A DNA stretch of 64,000 nt, taken from NCBI GenBank assembly GCA_903824665.1, contig CAIJXT010000010.1, positions 1 to 64,000 of the forward strand. Direction: 5' to 3'. A program made the translations under genes and the position numbers. Source of the DNA: an uncultured Bacteroidota bacterium (GTDB taxonomy: Bacteria > Bacteroidota > Bacteroidia > Chitinophagales > Chitinophagaceae). Below are positions 38,967-47,386 of this stretch, in pieces. Under the pieces are notes generated by a model. That model saw nothing but the letters and a program-made list of their open reading frames with translations. It made no database searches and was not told the origin of the DNA. The first letter of the stretch is position 1. Each line of letters begins with the position of its first letter.

Positions 38967-39530
38967 TCAAACCGAAATCATTCCCCAGATCATAGCAAAC
39001 GACTCTTCGATAAGGGTGTTGCGGTCTGCTACTGACATATTGGTCTGCAGCACATACTGATTGACACCAAAAAGATGGCTGATAAACAATGAATTGATAA
39101 AATCCGGTGCTATAGCCTTAATCTGCCGGGTAGCGATGCCTTCTTTTATCAGTTCTATGACCATGTTGTTTTGTTCTTTTATCTCGGCAGGAGTAAGCAT
39201 CATCAGGTAGGGTGAGCTGAGAAACTGCTGAACAAACCGAAACTCTGTAGGGTGCTCAAGTCCCCAGTTAAGTGCATTCACATATATACTTTTGCACTGC
39301 TCCTTTATTGTTGCTTCAGCAATTTCCTCATTCAGGATACAAAAAGCAAGTTGTTTTTTGATATGCACGTATAGTGCCACAATTAACTCATCTTTCGTTT
39401 TAAAATAGTGAAACAGGGTGCCATTTGCAACACCAGCCTCCCTGGCTATCCCACTTGTGGGAGTGGCATGAAAACCATGTAATACAAACAACTTTAGTGC
39501 GGCGTGGAGTATTTCAGATTTTTTATCCAT
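38967..39530 (-). CDS. TetR/AcrR-family transcriptional regulator
   Basis: 187 residues. The N-terminal helix-turn-helix is typical (ATPTSGIAREAGVANGTLFHYF, summarised as residues 22-43, followed by KTKDELI). The C-terminal part is an all-helical ligand-binding and dimer domain. An operator-like imperfect palindrome (AGAnTGAnTAnTCAnTCT pattern) lies between its own -7 box and its start codon and again before the metallo-hydrolase gene. Autorepression and control of the hydrolase are therefore likely. The ligand is unknown. Confidence 0.92.
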   Translation of the reverse strand: MDKKSEILHAALKLFVLHGFHATPTSGIAREAGVANGTLFHYFKTKDELIVALYVHIKKQLAFCILNEEIAEATIKEQCKSIYVNALNWGLEHPTEFRFVQQFLSSPYLMMLTPAEIKEQNNMVIELIKEGIATRQIKAIAPDFINSLFISHLFGVNQYVLQTNMSVADRNTLIEESFAMIWGMISV

Positions 39531-39532
39531 AT

Positions 39533-39551
39533 AGATTGACTAATCACTCTA
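39533..39551. promoter_or_regulatory. Candidate TetR operator, copy 2 (autoregulatory)
   Basis: AGATTGACTAATCACTCTA: bases 39533-39550 match their own reverse complement at 14 of 18 positions. The site sits directly downstream of the tetR -7 box, over the expected transcription start, and shares 18 identical bases with 38931-38948. Confidence 0.7.
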
Positions 39552-39559
39552 CAAAATTA
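39552..39559 (-). promoter_or_regulatory. -7 promoter box TAATTTTG of the tetR gene
   Basis: Exact TAnnTTTG match on the minus strand, directly abutting the operator-like sequence; the leader would be about 15 nt. Confidence 0.6.
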
Positions 39560-39655
39560 TACAGACTTATTGAAACAACAAAACTTAAAATAGTTCGAAC
39601 CATATCGGACTGGCCTATAAACGCCATTTTAAGATAACATTTAACATAGTTGGCT

Positions 39656-39663
39656 TATTTTTG
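39656..39663 (+). promoter_or_regulatory. -7 promoter box TATTTTTG
   Basis: Exact TAnnTTTG match 22 bp before ATG 39686. It supports that start over the upstream ATG at 39650, which precedes the box. Confidence 0.5.
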
Positions 39664-39685
39664 TGTTCGCTGTGTACATAATTTC

Positions 39686-40456
39686 ATGCTGAAGGTAAAC
39701 CGGTATCTTTCTTTTTCATATTTCGCCATTATACTGGTTATCTCCGGAACTTGTCTGGCGCAGGATAGTCATGCGGATTTTCGAACACAGCAGCTTTCGT
39801 CACCACGTGTAGCCAATGCCTGGAAAAAGCACAACGATATAGTTAAAAACAATTTTCTGGCACATAAGCTATCCTGGCCTGCAAAAGACCTCTATTTACG
39901 AGCTTTCAAATCGCAAAACGAACTGGAACTGTGGGCCCGTGACCACGAAGACAGTACATACAGGATGGTGAAACTATACAAAGTATGTGCGATATCGGGC
40001 GTACTTGGTCCAAAGCGACAACAAGGCGATAAACAAGTACCTGAAGGTTACTATTTTATTGAAGATTTTAATCCGAACAGTGACTATCATCTGTCTTTGC
40101 AGCTCAATTACCCAAACTTTTCCGACTTGCTTATGTCAGGTTCAAAGCCGGGAGGCGATATATACATACACGGTGGCTGCCTCACTGTAGGCTGTCTGCC
40201 GATGAATGATGACATAATCAGCGAAATTTACGTAACATGCCTGAATGCCCGACTGAACGGACAGGAGTATATCCCCGTTCATATATACCCCACCCGACTC
40301 AACAAAAACGGTATCAGCTATCTGAAAACTGAATTTGCCGGGAATGCTTCAAAACTACAATTCTGGGCACAGTTGAAGAGAGGTTTCGACTATTTCGAGG
40401 TAAACCACAAATTACAACCTGTTGTCTATTCACCTGAAGGCACTTATCTGAACTAA
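39686..40456 (+). CDS. YafK-type L,D-transpeptidase family protein
   Basis: 256 residues from ATG 39686; the signal peptide FAIILVISGTCLAQ follows directly. The catalytic segment IYIHGGCLTVGCLPM (H162, C165, C170) matches the YafK branch of YkuD-domain enzymes, with C170 in GCLPM as probable nucleophile. The enzyme should act in the periplasm on peptidoglycan cross-links or on peptidoglycan-bound proteins; in E. coli the YafK homologue (DpaA) releases Braun lipoprotein. The preceding VPEGYYFIEDFNPNS stretch is also typical. It lies 33 bp upstream of the DUF4249 gene, and the two may be cotranscribed. Confidence 0.85.
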   Translation: MLKVNRYLSFSYFAIILVISGTCLAQDSHADFRTQQLSSPRVANAWKKHNDIVKNNFLAHKLSWPAKDLYLRAFKSQNELELWARDHEDSTYRMVKLYKVCAISGVLGPKRQQGDKQVPEGYYFIEDFNPNSDYHLSLQLNYPNFSDLLMSGSKPGGDIYIHGGCLTVGCLPMNDDIISEIYVTCLNARLNGQEYIPVHIYPTRLNKNGISYLKTEFAGNASKLQFWAQLKRGFDYFEVNHKLQPVVYSPEGTYLN

Positions 40457-40489
40457 ATCCAAATCATCCACTTTCCGAACAATTACAAA

Positions 40490-41410
40490 ATGAAATACCA
40501 ATTTCCTATGAAACCAAAGCTGATACAAATACTTACGCTTGCAGTTCTTATCATATCGTTAGGAGCTTGCGAAAAAGAAGTACATATCAATCTGAAAAGT
40601 TCTGCACCTCGGATGGTTGTGCAAGGCAGTATAGAAACTGATGGCCCACCTATCATTGTTCTGACATCCAGTGTTGGTTTCTTTTCGAAAATAGATCTCA
40701 GCACGCTGGAGAATAGTTTTATCCATGGCGCTGACATCAAGGTATCTGATGGGACCAAAACGGTTACACTCAAGGAGTATTCTTCTGATACAGGAACTGC
40801 ATTCAAATACTATTTTTATACTCTCGATACTGCTCTTCTCTCTGCCCCCATGCTTGGCGAAAACGGACAAACTTATACGCTAACGATAACACATGGTGGT
40901 GTTACTTACAGATCTGTAACTAAAATACCGATACCACAGGGTGTTGACAGTATGTGGTTTGGAATACCTGAATTTGCTGATGATAACACGCTAGACAGTG
41001 CTCGTCAGCTATTCATAAACTATAAAGATCCAGATAGTGCTGGTGACTATGTACGGTACTTTACCCAGCGCGGCAACGACGCTTTCTATCCGTCCGGCAA
41101 TTTCAGTGATGAACCCGTAAACGGGAAATTGATCACCAGCATTGGGTTGGCTGGCGGCTATGTCAACGACGGTACTGACAGAGAAATGGATTCGCTGATC
41201 TATTTCTTTCCCGGTGAGTCGGTAACACTAAAATGGTGTGCTGTAGACAAGGGTGTTTATACTTTCTGGAACACACTCGACTTTGCAAAAAATGCAGTTG
41301 GCAATCCGTTTTCCTCGCCTATCAATCCGGTTTCGAATATCAGTAATGGCGCGCTAGGAGTATGGGCAGGATACGGAGCATACTATAAAACACTGGTAGT
41401 AACCTACTAA
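40490..41410 (+). CDS. DUF4249-family lipoprotein
   Basis: 306 residues. A lipoprotein signal peptide has its lipobox at SLGAC (ATG 40490, with an alternative ATG six codons on). The body is beta-rich, with the DUF4249 pattern of an N-terminal Ig-like domain (VVQGSIETDGPPIIVLTSS) and GADIKVSDG. In Bacteroidota these proteins usually follow a TonB-dependent receptor gene. Here the nearest receptor is 5 kb away on the other strand, so this copy is separated from the usual partner. Function unknown. Confidence 0.8.
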   Translation: MKYQFPMKPKLIQILTLAVLIISLGACEKEVHINLKSSAPRMVVQGSIETDGPPIIVLTSSVGFFSKIDLSTLENSFIHGADIKVSDGTKTVTLKEYSSDTGTAFKYYFYTLDTALLSAPMLGENGQTYTLTITHGGVTYRSVTKIPIPQGVDSMWFGIPEFADDNTLDSARQLFINYKDPDSAGDYVRYFTQRGNDAFYPSGNFSDEPVNGKLITSIGLAGGYVNDGTDREMDSLIYFFPGESVTLKWCAVDKGVYTFWNTLDFAKNAVGNPFSSPINPVSNISNGALGVWAGYGAYYKTLVVTY

Positions 41411-41519
41411 GAAATTTGCAATACGTAATAGAATACAACACGTTTCCGGATTTTTTTGCATCTTTAGTGATTGATTTTTTACTGCCTCACAAAAAGGCGA
41501 AACACATAAAAAGAACAAG

Positions 41520-42461
41520 ATGAACGAAGTAGAAAAGGTACATTGTCTGATAATCGGCTCAGGCCCTGCAGGATATACAGCAGCGATATATGCATCGCGC
41601 GCGAATCTGAAACCAGTGCTTTACCAGGGCATGCAACCCGGAGGGCAGCTTACAATAACGACTGACGTTGAAAATTACCCCGGCTACCCCAACGGTGTTA
41701 TGGGTCCGCAAATGATGGTTGATTTTGAACAGCAGGCCCAGCGAATGGGAGCGGATATACGTTGGGGGATGGCGACAAAAGTAGACTTCTCTGCACGACC
41801 CTTCAAAGTCGAAATTGACGAAGAAAAATGGATGGAAGCTGACTCAGTAATTATTGCGACAGGAGCATCGGCAAAATGGCTGGGACTTGAATCTGAGCAG
41901 CGACTTAATGGCCATGGTGTATCGGCATGCGCGGTATGCGATGGGTTTTTCTTCAAAAATCAGGAAGTTATGATTGTTGGCGCAGGTGACACCGCTTGCG
42001 AAGAGGCACTATATCTCTCCAAACTCTGTACAACGGTACATATGATTGTGCGTCGTGAAGAGATGCGTGCCAGTAAGGTGATGCAAGCCCGCGTACTGAA
42101 AACTCCCAATATCAAAGTATACTGGAACTCAGAAACATTGGAAGTGATGGGGGAAAACAAAGTAGACAGTGTAAAAATACTAAACAGCAAGACGAACGAA
42201 ACAACGGTGGTTCCGGTAAAAGCATTCTTTGTAGCGATTGGTCACCAACCGAATTCGGGCTTATTAAAAGGCATACTGGATATGGACGATCAGGGATACC
42301 TGATTACACAGCCCGGATCAACTCGCACGAATGTAGAAGGGGTTTTTGCCTGTGGCGATGTGCAGGACAAAATATACCGGCAAGCGGTAAGTGCAGCCGG
42401 CACCGGTTGTATGGCTGCACTTGATGCAGAGCGGTATCTGGGTGCTCTGGAAATGCATTAA
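41520..42461 (+). CDS. trxB: Thioredoxin reductase
   Basis: An NADPH-dependent flavoprotein that keeps thioredoxin reduced. 313 residues, the normal length. The FAD-binding motif IIGSGPAGYTAA is at 11-22, the redox-active CAVC at 137-140 followed by DGF, the NADPH-binding motif VGAGDTACEEA near 153-163, and the C-terminal FAD motif GVFACGDVQD. The redox centre reads CAVC where E. coli has CATC; both occur in the family. A strong terminator hairpin follows, so this is probably a single-gene unit. Confidence 0.95.
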   Translation: MNEVEKVHCLIIGSGPAGYTAAIYASRANLKPVLYQGMQPGGQLTITTDVENYPGYPNGVMGPQMMVDFEQQAQRMGADIRWGMATKVDFSARPFKVEIDEEKWMEADSVIIATGASAKWLGLESEQRLNGHGVSACAVCDGFFFKNQEVMIVGAGDTACEEALYLSKLCTTVHMIVRREEMRASKVMQARVLKTPNIKVYWNSETLEVMGENKVDSVKILNSKTNETTVVPVKAFFVAIGHQPNSGLLKGILDMDDQGYLITQPGSTRTNVEGVFACGDVQDKIYRQAVSAAGTGCMAALDAERYLGALEMH

Positions 42462-42477
42462 TTAGGATATTTTTGGT

Positions 42478-42521
42478 TCACCGTTGCTATTATGGGAGTT
42501 ACCCACGCATAGCAACGGTGA
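42478..42521 (+). terminator. Terminator hairpin after trxB
   Basis: A perfect 13-bp inverted repeat (42478-42490 with 42509-42521), with a short inner stem TGGG/CCCA in the loop and a T-rich stretch after it. Confidence 0.8.
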
Positions 42522-42659
42522 TTTCATTTTCGGCTTCTGGCTATTCGATATTTTGGTTTACCGGCAGTCCATTTTACAGCGACTTTTTTCCGTAACAAAG
42601 TGCGACTTACAAATAACGAACATAAACAATACCAACACATATTGCTATATTCGCACCGC

Positions 42660-43721
42660 ATGAGGATCATCGTCTTGGCGCTACTTTCATTTCTGATTCC
42701 ACTGCATGGCGCAGGACAAACCTATACGCTGAAGGGGAAAACCGATAAGCGCACTATTCTGCTTTATATAGACTGTGACTCGACTGGCTGTACCGGTACC
42801 TATTTTTATGATAACGCGCTAAAAGACACACGGCTTGGTGGCAGAAAAACAGGCAAAGAGATAGACTTACATGCAACTATGCCAGCCCTTACCGACACAG
42901 TGTGCCACATAACACTTAAGCACAAGCGTGGAAATGCATGGAAATGCATCATTGTTGATACCGGCCAAAAGAAACGCAAGCTGAAGCTACATGCCAGAAA
43001 AGAAAGCTATGAAGACCTCCGGACCTCTTTCTTCAAAACAACTACAGATTCAAAGATCACCCGTGGAAAGTACACTGCTGAATTGTACCATATAGCAGGT
43101 GTTGAAGCATATGGGCTTCGGATTACCGGAGGCCTAGATACCGTGATTGCCAATAAGATAAATAGCATTGTTTATAAGACCGTTTTGAATCTTGCGAACG
43201 GCTATTGTACCTGTATGTCTGACTATGGCATCGGCGAAATGTCCTCTTCTTTATCGTATTATTATATAGACGAACATTTGCTAAGTGTCGTAATGTCTAC
43301 AGGGTACGACTGTGGCGGTGCACATCCGGACGAGTATACGAACGCTTTCAATTTCAATCTGGATGATGGGCAACTTTTGCAACTGCCTGAAGTACTGCAA
43401 CTCTTTGACAGTACCGACAGGCAGGTGCAGAACGAATCTGAAAGCAGCCTGCTGACCGAAGCATATACAGAAGCACTAATGGAGCTGCTAACGGTGCATT
43501 TCCCGACAAAGATGGTTGCTGAAAAGGAAGGTCAGGAATGTGATTTTACAGACTATTCAGTATGGCAGGAATCAGCCTGGCATTTTCACGAGAAAGGCAT
43601 CTGGGTGGCACCCTCATTCCCGCATTTAATAAATGAATGTGGAGATGAAGACTGGTCGGTAATACCGTGGGCGGTGGTCAGGGAATATCTGGATGTCTCC
43701 AGTAAATTAGTATTGCCGTAG
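42660..43721 (+). CDS. Secreted DUF3298-like protein
   Basis: 353 residues from ATG 42660, chosen because a signal peptide (IIVLALLSFLIPLHGAGQ) begins there; the open frame goes back to GTG 42600. The C-terminal half has the DUF3298/RsiV-like pattern: LLSVVMSTGYDCGGAHPDEY, FNFNLDDGQLL and the ending VAPSFPHLINECG. The N-terminal half is a small beta-rich domain with a CDSTGCTG motif. Related domains occur in anti-sigma factor RsiV and in deacetylase PdaC, but no catalytic function can be given. Confidence 0.78.
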   Translation: MRIIVLALLSFLIPLHGAGQTYTLKGKTDKRTILLYIDCDSTGCTGTYFYDNALKDTRLGGRKTGKEIDLHATMPALTDTVCHITLKHKRGNAWKCIIVDTGQKKRKLKLHARKESYEDLRTSFFKTTTDSKITRGKYTAELYHIAGVEAYGLRITGGLDTVIANKINSIVYKTVLNLANGYCTCMSDYGIGEMSSSLSYYYIDEHLLSVVMSTGYDCGGAHPDEYTNAFNFNLDDGQLLQLPEVLQLFDSTDRQVQNESESSLLTEAYTEALMELLTVHFPTKMVAEKEGQECDFTDYSVWQESAWHFHEKGIWVAPSFPHLINECGDEDWSVIPWAVVREYLDVSSKLVLP

Positions 43722-43856
43722 GAACTGATACAATTAGTTTCTGACTCGTGATGTGGCAAATTTTCAATGGTGCTCATAAAGGTCTGACTGTATCACAAAC
43801 ACGAAAGAGGATCACATTTTCGGGGCCTGCACATAGCGAACGGCTAACAGAACCAC

Positions 43857-43885
43857 AAAAAAACAGCCCCCGCATCGCAGAGGCT
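43857..43885 (-). terminator. Intrinsic terminator of the acyl-CoA dehydrogenase gene
   Basis: On the minus strand a 7-bp GC-rich stem with one G-U pair is followed by seven U residues (43857-43863), 29 bp after the stop codon. Confidence 0.8.
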
Positions 43886-43914
43886 GATAGTATCTATTTC
43901 AGGAATCGATCAAA

Positions 43915-45057
43915 CTAACTCTTGAGAATATCCCTGGAGATAACCAGTTTCTGAATCTCAGAAGTTCCCTCACCTATTGTGCACAACTTGCTGTCGCGAT
44001 AGTACTTTTCTACGGGGAAGTCTTTTGTGTAGCCGTAGCCACCGAAGATTTGAACGGCATCGGTAGCCACTCTTACAGAGACCTCAGAAGCATAGTACTT
44101 GGCCATGGCTGACTCCTTGGTCATCTTCACGCCTCTGTTCTTCATATCTGCAGCCTGATAGATCAGCATTTCTGCTGCTTCTATCTGTGTAGCCATATCG
44201 GCAAGTTTGAATGCGATAGCCTGAAAATTAGAGATTGGCTGATCGAACTGATGACGTTCTTTCGAATATTTCAACGAGGCCTCGTAAGCGCCCTTGGCAA
44301 TACCTAGAGACAATGCTGCAATTGAAATACGACCACCATCTAGCACCTTCATCGCCTGATGAAATCCGCTACCTACTTCACCGAGTCGCTGTGCATCTGA
44401 TATGCGGCAGTTGTCGAATATCATTTCTGAAGTTTCGCTGGCACGCATACCTAGTTTGTTTTCCTTCTTACCAGCTGCAAAACCCGGAGTACCGCGCTCA
44501 ACAACAAAGGCTGTCACATTATTTTTGGCACGTGGCTCTCCCGTACGCGCGAGCACAACAGCAACATCGCCTGTGATACCATGTGTGATCCAATTCTTTG
44601 TACCATTCAACACCCAGTCCTCACCATCACGGGTGGCAACACAACGCATATTGCCTGAGTCGCTACCGGTATTAGCTTCTGTAAGTCCCCAAGCACCAAT
44701 CCACTCAGCAGTAGCCAATTTGGGCAGATATCTGCGCTTCTGTTCTTCGTTGCCGAAGTATAGTATGTGACCAGTACACAATGAGTTGTGAGCCGCAACC
44801 GACAAACCGATAGAACCACAAACCTTGGCAATCTCACTTACTATAGTTACGTATTCAAAATAACCAAGTCCAGAACCACCGTATTCAGCAGGGACCAAAA
44901 CACCCATTAAACCCAACTCCCCCATTTGTTTGAACAGGTCGACAGGAAATTTCTGAGATTCATCCCACTCCATCATGTTTGGGCGAATGTGTTTGGTGGC
45001 AAAATCACGGATCATGACCGCGATAGATTCCTGAGCCTCTGAGTACTTAAAATCCAT
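43915..45057 (-). CDS. Acyl-CoA dehydrogenase
   Basis: A flavoenzyme that introduces the alpha-beta double bond into acyl-CoA thioesters, delivering electrons to ETF. 380 residues, a normal length. It carries the family signatures GAWGLTEANTGSDSGNM (FAD and substrate binding) and QIFGGYGYTKDFPVEKYYRD. The catalytic glutamate is E363 in IGEGTSEIQ, at the position used by short- and medium-chain enzymes. Chain-length preference cannot be read from the sequence. It is a single gene with its own terminator; no etf or other beta-oxidation genes adjoin. Confidence 0.94.
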   Translation of the reverse strand: MDFKYSEAQESIAVMIRDFATKHIRPNMMEWDESQKFPVDLFKQMGELGLMGVLVPAEYGGSGLGYFEYVTIVSEIAKVCGSIGLSVAAHNSLCTGHILYFGNEEQKRRYLPKLATAEWIGAWGLTEANTGSDSGNMRCVATRDGEDWVLNGTKNWITHGITGDVAVVLARTGEPRAKNNVTAFVVERGTPGFAAGKKENKLGMRASETSEMIFDNCRISDAQRLGEVGSGFHQAMKVLDGGRISIAALSLGIAKGAYEASLKYSKERHQFDQPISNFQAIAFKLADMATQIEAAEMLIYQAADMKNRGVKMTKESAMAKYYASEVSVRVATDAVQIFGGYGYTKDFPVEKYYRDSKLCTIGEGTSEIQKLVISRDILKS

Positions 45058-45307
45058 ATTTGTAATTAGTAAAAATTAAGATTGTTGCGCAATTTTACGA
45101 CTTTTTTTTGAAGCAAACTAATGATAGTGAAGACATATACGTAAGTATATTTCCTACCTGTTGCCGTGCTGTACGTGCAGTCCTTCTTCTGGACACAGTT
45201 ACCGTTCGTATGATCACCAGACAGCAAACAACCTACTGACTAATGGAGAAAACGGCAGCCAACTTGAAAAGTACTATCAGCAAAACCTGCCTTAAGGCAA
45301 AGCGCAA

Positions 45308-45973
45308 TTAATTGTTTTTTCCTTGCAACATTGGCACAAATGAAAAATCGCCCATTTCCTGCTGCCATAGTGTTCCATCGGCATCCTTTGTTATTCTGAT
45401 CATCTTTTGCTTTTCGTCTTCACCTACCGGTACCACCATTATGCCGCCCGGCTTGAGCTGTTCCAGCAACTTTGGTGGCAGGAAAGGTGCGCCGCACGTA
45501 ATTATGATCTTATCGAATGGAGCGAAAGATGGCAGTCCTTCAAAACCATCTCCGTAAAAGCGCTTAATGTTGGGGTATTTTTTCAGAAAGAAGAACTGAC
45601 CGACATAGTCGTACAATGCTCTTTGCCGCTCTATGGTACATAACGTTATGCCCAACTCGCCCAACACACACGCCTGATAGGCACTCCCGGTACCGATCTC
45701 CAATACCTTATCGAATTTTTTGAGTTCGAGCAACTGGGTCTGGTAGGCTACTGTATACGGCTGCGAAATGGTTTGGCCGGCGGTAATCGGAAATGCACGA
45801 TCTTCATAAGCCTGCCGTTCAAAAGCGGGATCCAGAAAAAAATGCCGGGGTATTGCTTCAATAGCTGTGAGCACCCGCTCGTCTTTAATTCCTTTTACCC
45901 GCAAGCTTTGTACCAACTGTTTCCGCAGACCTTTATGTAAGTAATTATCGTCCTTGGGTTTACTCTGCAACAT
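45308..45973 (-). CDS. pcm: Protein-L-isoaspartate O-methyltransferase
   Basis: It methylates isoaspartyl residues in damaged proteins using S-adenosylmethionine and so starts their repair. 221 residues. The family motif AGQTISQPYTVAYQ is followed by SAM-binding motif I, VLEIGTGSAYQACVL, then IIITCGAPFLPPKLL and LKPGGIMVVPVG. The N-terminal helix and IPRHFF are also typical. A TAnnTTTG box ends 4 bp before the ATG. The gene lies downstream of two small envelope-protein genes but has its own promoter. Confidence 0.94.
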   Translation of the reverse strand: MLQSKPKDDNYLHKGLRKQLVQSLRVKGIKDERVLTAIEAIPRHFFLDPAFERQAYEDRAFPITAGQTISQPYTVAYQTQLLELKKFDKVLEIGTGSAYQACVLGELGITLCTIERQRALYDYVGQFFFLKKYPNIKRFYGDGFEGLPSFAPFDKIIITCGAPFLPPKLLEQLKPGGIMVVPVGEDEKQKMIRITKDADGTLWQQEMGDFSFVPMLQGKNN

Positions 45974-45977
45974 GCCA

Positions 45978-45985
45978 CAAAGTTA
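45978..45985 (-). promoter_or_regulatory. -7 promoter box TAACTTTG of pcm
   Basis: Exact TAnnTTTG match on the minus strand ending 4 bp before ATG 45973, predicting a leaderless mRNA. Confidence 0.5.
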
Positions 45986-46052
45986 ACTTAATGGCAGTGT
46001 GAATGAAAGAGCCTAAAGGATACTTATCCACAATTTTTGTGAGGCAGTATTG

Positions 46053-46487
46053 TTATCTGGGCAGGATCTGCAATGTAACCGGATAAACCTGCGGCAGCCG
46101 CCCCGGAACCTGAACATTGATATTAAAAAAGTAGCTGCCAGGCGCCATACCGGAATCAATGTAATTGTGCAGGCGGATGTTTAATTTGAAGCTTTTTGTT
46201 TCCCAGTATAACCTGCAGCCAACGGGCAAATCTGAAAAATAACATTGTAACGGATAATTTTGCGCGTTGCCACTGAGTATAGAAAATGAAAGACTGAATG
46301 GTAATTGTCTATTTGTCTTAGATTCAAGTCGCAACGTTGAATCGACATGCATGAGTCTGCGAAAACTACTTGATTCAAATGTGATTGCGCACTCTGGCGG
46401 CTCATTACTTTTGCCCGAATTATCGGCCTTATAACAGCCACAGCAAAACAATGTTGTAGCGACCATCAATTTCAGCCAATTGCTCAT
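46053..46487 (-). CDS. Small unknown lipoprotein
   Basis: 144 residues. The hydrophobic N-terminus ends in LFCCGC, a plausible lipobox. The remainder is beta-rich with five cysteines and ends in a strand QVYPVTLQILPR. No family recognised. Its start overlaps the stop of the upstream outer-membrane-like gene by four bases (46484-46487), so the two are translationally coupled and may act together in the envelope. Confidence 0.7.
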   Translation of the reverse strand: MSNWLKLMVATTLFCCGCYKADNSGKSNEPPECAITFESSSFRRLMHVDSTLRLESKTNRQLPFSLSFSILSGNAQNYPLQCYFSDLPVGCRLYWETKSFKLNIRLHNYIDSGMAPGSYFFNINVQVPGRLPQVYPVTLQILPR

Positions 46488-47260
46488 GAGTGTATCGTTT
46501 TAGCTTTTGTGATTGAAAACTCCTGAAACCGCATGAGCACTCCAAAGTTCAGCATGCCTTTGTACCCGTATCCCAGCTCGGCGAAGAACCCTAACCGTCT
46601 CGCGATTTTAAACCCGATCGCGGTAACATTAAAGTTGGCCTGGAAAAGATTGGAAACCGTCTGTAAATCGTTACCCAGCCAATTGTTGCCGCCGTTGTAC
46701 TGACTGTTGTGGTATTCTTCGTCATATATGATCAGTTCATTTTGGTACGAGAGACCAACGCCCAGGCCGCCATATAAAATATTCCTGTTATCGCGCCGTG
46801 TATAATTAACCGTTATTTCAGTTGCGGCAGTAAAAACCCTCCTCTTGTATCTACCAACAGGTATTTCGGTAAAATTTTTGCTATTAGACCACCTCAAAAA
46901 GCTAAATTTTCCAAAATCGTCTTTGAAAGATGCGGTACAGCCAACGCTGAGCCCAGGAGACAGGCTGAGTGCATAGGTGGCTGATATGACCCCAAAGGGA
47001 TTGAGACTGTGGTAGCTTTGGGTAGGCACTCCACGAGTCTTATTCCCTTTCGAGTCGTCAGTAGTTGTTTTGCCTCTGGAGAGTCGAATTTCGTGGCGGT
47101 AATAGATCTGCTGTGGTACGGACTCTATGCTATCGCTGGCAGCGTAAGAACTGAAGGAGCTGTCCGGCACCTGTTTTTGCGCAAACGATGGCAGCCAGCA
47201 TAATGTAAGGCAGCAAATGAAAACCAGACACAATTTGCCTGAATAGGTTGAAAGATCCAT
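46484..47260 (-). CDS. Outer-membrane beta-barrel-like protein, unknown
   Basis: 258 residues. A signal peptide ends at LPSFAQ. From about residue 90 on, alternating strands rich in aromatic residues (VFTAATEITVNYTRR, ILYGGLGVGLSYQN, LGFFAELGYGYKGMLNFGV) suggest an 8-stranded barrel of the outer-membrane-protein beta-barrel type. No precise family recognised. It is coupled to the small lipoprotein gene downstream. Confidence 0.72.
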   Translation of the reverse strand: MDLSTYSGKLCLVFICCLTLCWLPSFAQKQVPDSSFSSYAASDSIESVPQQIYYRHEIRLSRGKTTTDDSKGNKTRGVPTQSYHSLNPFGVISATYALSLSPGLSVGCTASFKDDFGKFSFLRWSNSKNFTEIPVGRYKRRVFTAATEITVNYTRRDNRNILYGGLGVGLSYQNELIIYDEEYHNSQYNGGNNWLGNDLQTVSNLFQANFNVTAIGFKIARRLGFFAELGYGYKGMLNFGVLMRFQEFSITKAKTIHS

Positions 47261-47325
47261 AGGTGGGTAGCTGTACCTACAATCTAATACAATAACTATG
47301 CCATTTACCTGACCTACCCTACACT

Positions 47326-47361
47326 AAAAAAAGCCGCGGCTGCATGAAACATGCAGCCGCG
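47326..47361 (-). terminator. Intrinsic terminator of fusA
   Basis: A perfect 12-bp GC-rich stem (47335-47346 with 47350-47361), three-base loop, followed on the minus strand by a U-tract (47326-47332). It begins 25 bp after the fusA stop codon. Confidence 0.95.
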
Positions 47362-47386
47362 ACCTGTATTATATACTAACAACATA

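Noticed and set aside
46024-46032. TTATCCACA, an exact DnaA-box sequence, with related ATATCCACA sequences near 53256 and 54347
   Set aside because: Single scattered copies with no clustering, no AT-rich unwinding region and no dnaA or dnaN nearby; not an origin.
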